From positions 542,335 through 606,334 of the forward strand of contig NZ_LMJL01000007.1 in the NCBI RefSeq assembly GCF_001429295.1: a stretch of DNA of 64,000 nt, given 5' to 3'. Made by a program: the position numbers and the translations under genes. Under the pieces are notes generated by a model. That model saw only the letters and a program-made list of their open reading frames with translations, searched no databases and was not told the DNA's origin. Of the stretch, positions 63,001-64,000 are shown piece by piece. Within the stretch, counting starts at the first letter, position 1, and every line of letters starts with the position of its first letter. The DNA is from Flavobacterium sp. Root935 (GTDB lineage Bacteria > Bacteroidota > Bacteroidia > Flavobacteriales > Flavobacteriaceae).

Positions 63001-63764
63001 GCAGAACCAAAATAACTGATAGATGTTTTCCCTTTAAATTTCTGATTTAGGTTTTCCTGAATAGATTTGAGCTTTTCGGCAAAAATGGTGTTTTTTTCGG
63101 TTTCACTCGAAGGAATATTAGAAGTGATAAAAAGCAGCAATTTCTTTTTATCTTTCGTCATTACAAAACCATTTTCGAGTGTAAAATCATCACCAATATT
63201 TAGTTGCTGTAATTTTTTTAAAGCGATAAATGAAATCCCAAACGGATCCTGCAAAATAAAGTCTTTGGTAACAAATCCTGAAGGAGAAATAATAGATTTA
63301 TAATTTCCCTGAACAGTTGCTGCAATGCTGTCTTTTTCTAACTTCTGCTGAATGTTTTGATAATCTTTATCATCTAGAAAAAGAGGCAGATTGTTGTAAA
63401 CAAAATCAATGGTTTCCTGAATATTTTCTTCGTCGATTTTTCCTTGAATTCCAGTTATAAATGGTTTGCAGGATTTAGAAACGCTGTCTGAAAAAGCAAT
63501 AGCCATTTCTTTTAAATCATCGGCCGAACCGTTTTTTTCGAGTTTGAAAATTACGGTAGTTTTGTCGGCAAAGTTTAATTGTTTGAGCACTTTTGCCGTA
63601 ACATCTGTTTTGTCGTTTGTTGGAATAAGTTTGGTAATATCTTCTTCAAACTTTAATCGTGAAGCAAAAAATCCGAAAACTAAAAGCATCAAAACAGCCA
63701 AAAAAACCGAAAGAGACTTTCTTCGATTTACAAATAAATGAATGGCATAGAAGTATTGATGCAT
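60081..63764 (-). CDS. MMPL/RND exporter fused to an acyltransferase and a methyltransferase-like domain
   Basis: A 1227-residue fusion. The first ~830 residues are an MMPL/RND exporter with two halves: SIAMFTLMLILILFYRKILI and GSILLGITIDYSIHILTHYK in the first bundle, GIQMNIFSMIVCTLIFGHGV and DFSIFMTSALQ in the second. Next is a lysophosphatidate-type acyltransferase (around residues 885-1060) with the H-x4-D motif ANHSSFIDILTIG and FPEGTRSENN. The last ~140 residues look like a Rossmann methyltransferase (KAKILHLGNDYGQLDVLLAL), but with an atypical glycine pattern. The coupling with export suggests a lipid-linked pigment being acylated and moved to the outer membrane. This inference is supported by context only. 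Confidence 0.9.
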   Translation of the reverse strand: MHQYFYAIHLFVNRRKSLSVFLAVLMLLVFGFFASRLKFEEDITKLIPTNDKTDVTAKVLKQLNFADKTTVIFKLEKNGSADDLKEMAIAFSDSVSKSCKPFITGIQGKIDEENIQETIDFVYNNLPLFLDDKDYQNIQQKLEKDSIAATVQGNYKSIISPSGFVTKDFILQDPFGISFIALKKLQQLNIGDDFTLENGFVMTKDKKKLLLFITSNIPSSETEKNTIFAEKLKSIQENLNQKFKGKTSISYFGSALIAVANANQIKSDIILTTSIAMFTLMLILILFYRKILIPLIIFLPTVFGGLFAVAFLYFVREQISAISLGIGSILLGITIDYSIHILTHYKHNSDVKTLYKDITMPVIMSSSTTAVAFLCLLFVKSDALNDLGIFAAVIVMASGIFSLLIVPHLYKPKENPAEHKKNVIDKMAHFSFHNNKILIGLCVIITIICCFTYNDVGFNNDLSQLNFIPKDIKAAEKELEQSTSLTSKTIYVASYGKSMEEALQHNTKLFGDLSKEKQQDKILNFSSVGGIVLSQQAQIEKINKWNSFWTSQKKQFIKSELIAEGAKLGFKPTTYNLFFDHLDFDFKPVAAAEFLKIKALQLQEFITEKKGFYTISTLVKVSPQQRDSFVKSASAKENVIAIDRQQMNETFFSTLKTDFNSLVNYSFVAVILILFFFFRRIELVIISCIPIALTGIVTAGIMGIFGIQMNIFSMIVCTLIFGHGVDFSIFMTSALQKEYSTGVNEIAVYRTSIILAVITTILGIGAMIFAKHPALTSISAVSLIGVFAALIITFIFYPILFKLFLSNRPKKGNPPFQLRTFVHGVISFAYYGLGGIVMSIFSFTIMPILPFSKKSKMKAFRYVISKFMKSVLYSNPFIRKKVINNFNETFEKPAVIIANHSSFIDILTIGMLSPKIIFLVSDWVYNSPIFGGVVRKAGFYPVSEGLEGGVEHLRKKINEGYSLMVFPEGTRSENNVIKRFHKGAFFLAEEFNLDIIPIVIHGASELIPKGDFVIHHGNLTVNILKRISPDDSSFGTNYTERTKQISSFFKAEYRKIRQELEGPEYFKKMLIASYDYKEIEIGNSVKEDLKQNLETYYNLNKHIQPKAKILHLGNDYGQLDVLLALQEPQRKIFSFITEEEKLLVAKTNYIVTKRKISYLDQLENAFENQYDVLLISDESYKNDLEKGFRNVSFIILVNCPNLKNQITNSNFEIVSEEKGLLVLKKKE

Positions 63765-63807
63765 GGTTTAGGTTTAAAATTTTTTTGCAACGAATTTCAC
63801 TAATTTC

Positions 63808-63833
63808 CACGAATTAATTTGTACTAATTCGTG
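63808..63833. repeat. Intergenic inverted repeat upstream of the MMPL fusion gene
   Basis: CACGAATTA (63808-63816) pairs with TAATTCGTG (63825-63833). Flanking copies of the same words (CGAATTTCAC at 63791-63800 and GTGAAATTCG at 63831-63840) allow an extended or alternative fold. It is a candidate interspersed palindromic repeat. Confidence 0.6.
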
Positions 63834-63859
63834 AAATTCGTGGCGAAAATAAATAAATT

Positions 63860-63997
63860 TTATTTGATGCGTTTTTTACTAAAAGCCGTTAAAAGTAAAT
63901 AACTAATAAGACCAACTGATAGTGCCGAAACGGTTGCTAAAATAAGACTTCCGACGATATATTGTGCAGCATTTTTTTGAATATCATCAAATGTCAT
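63860..63997 (-). CDS. Small single-pass membrane protein at the window edge
   Basis: A 45-residue open frame beginning at ATG 63997 with MTFDDIQKNAAQYIVGSLIL, a membrane helix (YIVGSLILATVSALSVGLIS) and a basic tail FSKKRIK. Only three bases lie upstream in the window, so it could instead be the end of a larger protein. If real it precedes the MMPL fusion gene by 95 bp in the same direction and may belong to the pigment operon. Confidence 0.5.
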   Translation of the reverse strand: MTFDDIQKNAAQYIVGSLILATVSALSVGLISYLLLTAFSKKRIK

Positions 63998-64000
63998 CGA

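Overview
The window is AT-rich and comes from a Bacteroidota chromosome. It is almost certainly a Flavobacterium of the F. johnsoniae type. The evidence is the promoter grammar (-7 boxes of the form TAnnTTTG, no Shine-Dalgarno signals), a type IX secretion/gliding lipoprotein gene (sprE/porW), an ATP synthase operon without beta and epsilon, many Flavobacteriia-only families (DUF5687, DUF6341, DUF6427, DUF6168, DUF4292) and the edge of a flexirubin-type pigment cluster. No tRNA, rRNA, CRISPR array, insertion sequence or replication origin was seen.

Region 1 (1-7.55 kb, minus strand) is one long probable operon. It reads, from its promoter: a Tat-signal protein, three tandem phage-tail-collar-domain proteins, a GNAT acetyltransferase, a DUF6916 protein, and a giant repeat-containing surface protein that leaves the window still open after 1326 codons. 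tatA sits just upstream behind its own terminator. No phage structural, lysis or integration genes accompany the collar proteins. This is the most intriguing assemblage in the window.

Region 2 (7.7-25.2 kb) starts with a small membrane protein and a GH3 acyl-adenylating enzyme, then an orphan AT-rich gene and a DUF6909 gene. A surface polysaccharide locus follows: a Wzz-like copolymerase, a lipoprotein, two convergent overlapping Wzy/ligase-type membrane proteins, a Wzx flippase, three glycosyltransferases, UDP-glucuronate decarboxylase, UDP-GlcNAc 2-epimerase and a CapK-like ligase. An ORF6N gene with decayed partial copies of itself lies in its right part.

Region 3 (25.3-34.5 kb) is housekeeping: purD, upp, a GT9 glycosyltransferase, conserved Flavobacteriia membrane proteins, a PaaE-like ferredoxin reductase and a DUF5687 ABC exporter pair. 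Region 4 (34.5-43.5 kb) joins the gliding/T9SS gene sprE, a bactofilin, an AtpZ/AtpI-like protein and atpBEFHAG. Strong intercistronic hairpins follow exactly the two genes whose products are needed in excess (c and alpha). The operon ends at a classic terminator and is followed by a long hairpin and a striking dimeric tandem repeat (43585-43849).

Region 5 (44-55.5 kb) carries a GNAT, a polysaccharide flippase, dut, a sugar nucleotidyltransferase, a TPR protein, a DUF4292 lipoprotein, an EnvC-like factor, rbfA (apparently leaderless), a LolC/FtsX-type permease, a MATE exporter and a tRNA-dihydrouridine synthase. Region 6 (55.6-64 kb, minus strand) is a tightly coupled operon at the edge of a flexirubin/aryl-polyene-like cluster: a PaaK-like ligase, a C45-family acyltransferase lipoprotein, a phytoene-desaturase-like oxidoreductase, and a 1227-residue fusion of MMPL exporter, lysophospholipid-type acyltransferase and degenerate methyltransferase-like domain. 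A 45-residue membrane peptide lies at the window edge.

All family names are from recognition of motifs and remembered families; no database search was run.
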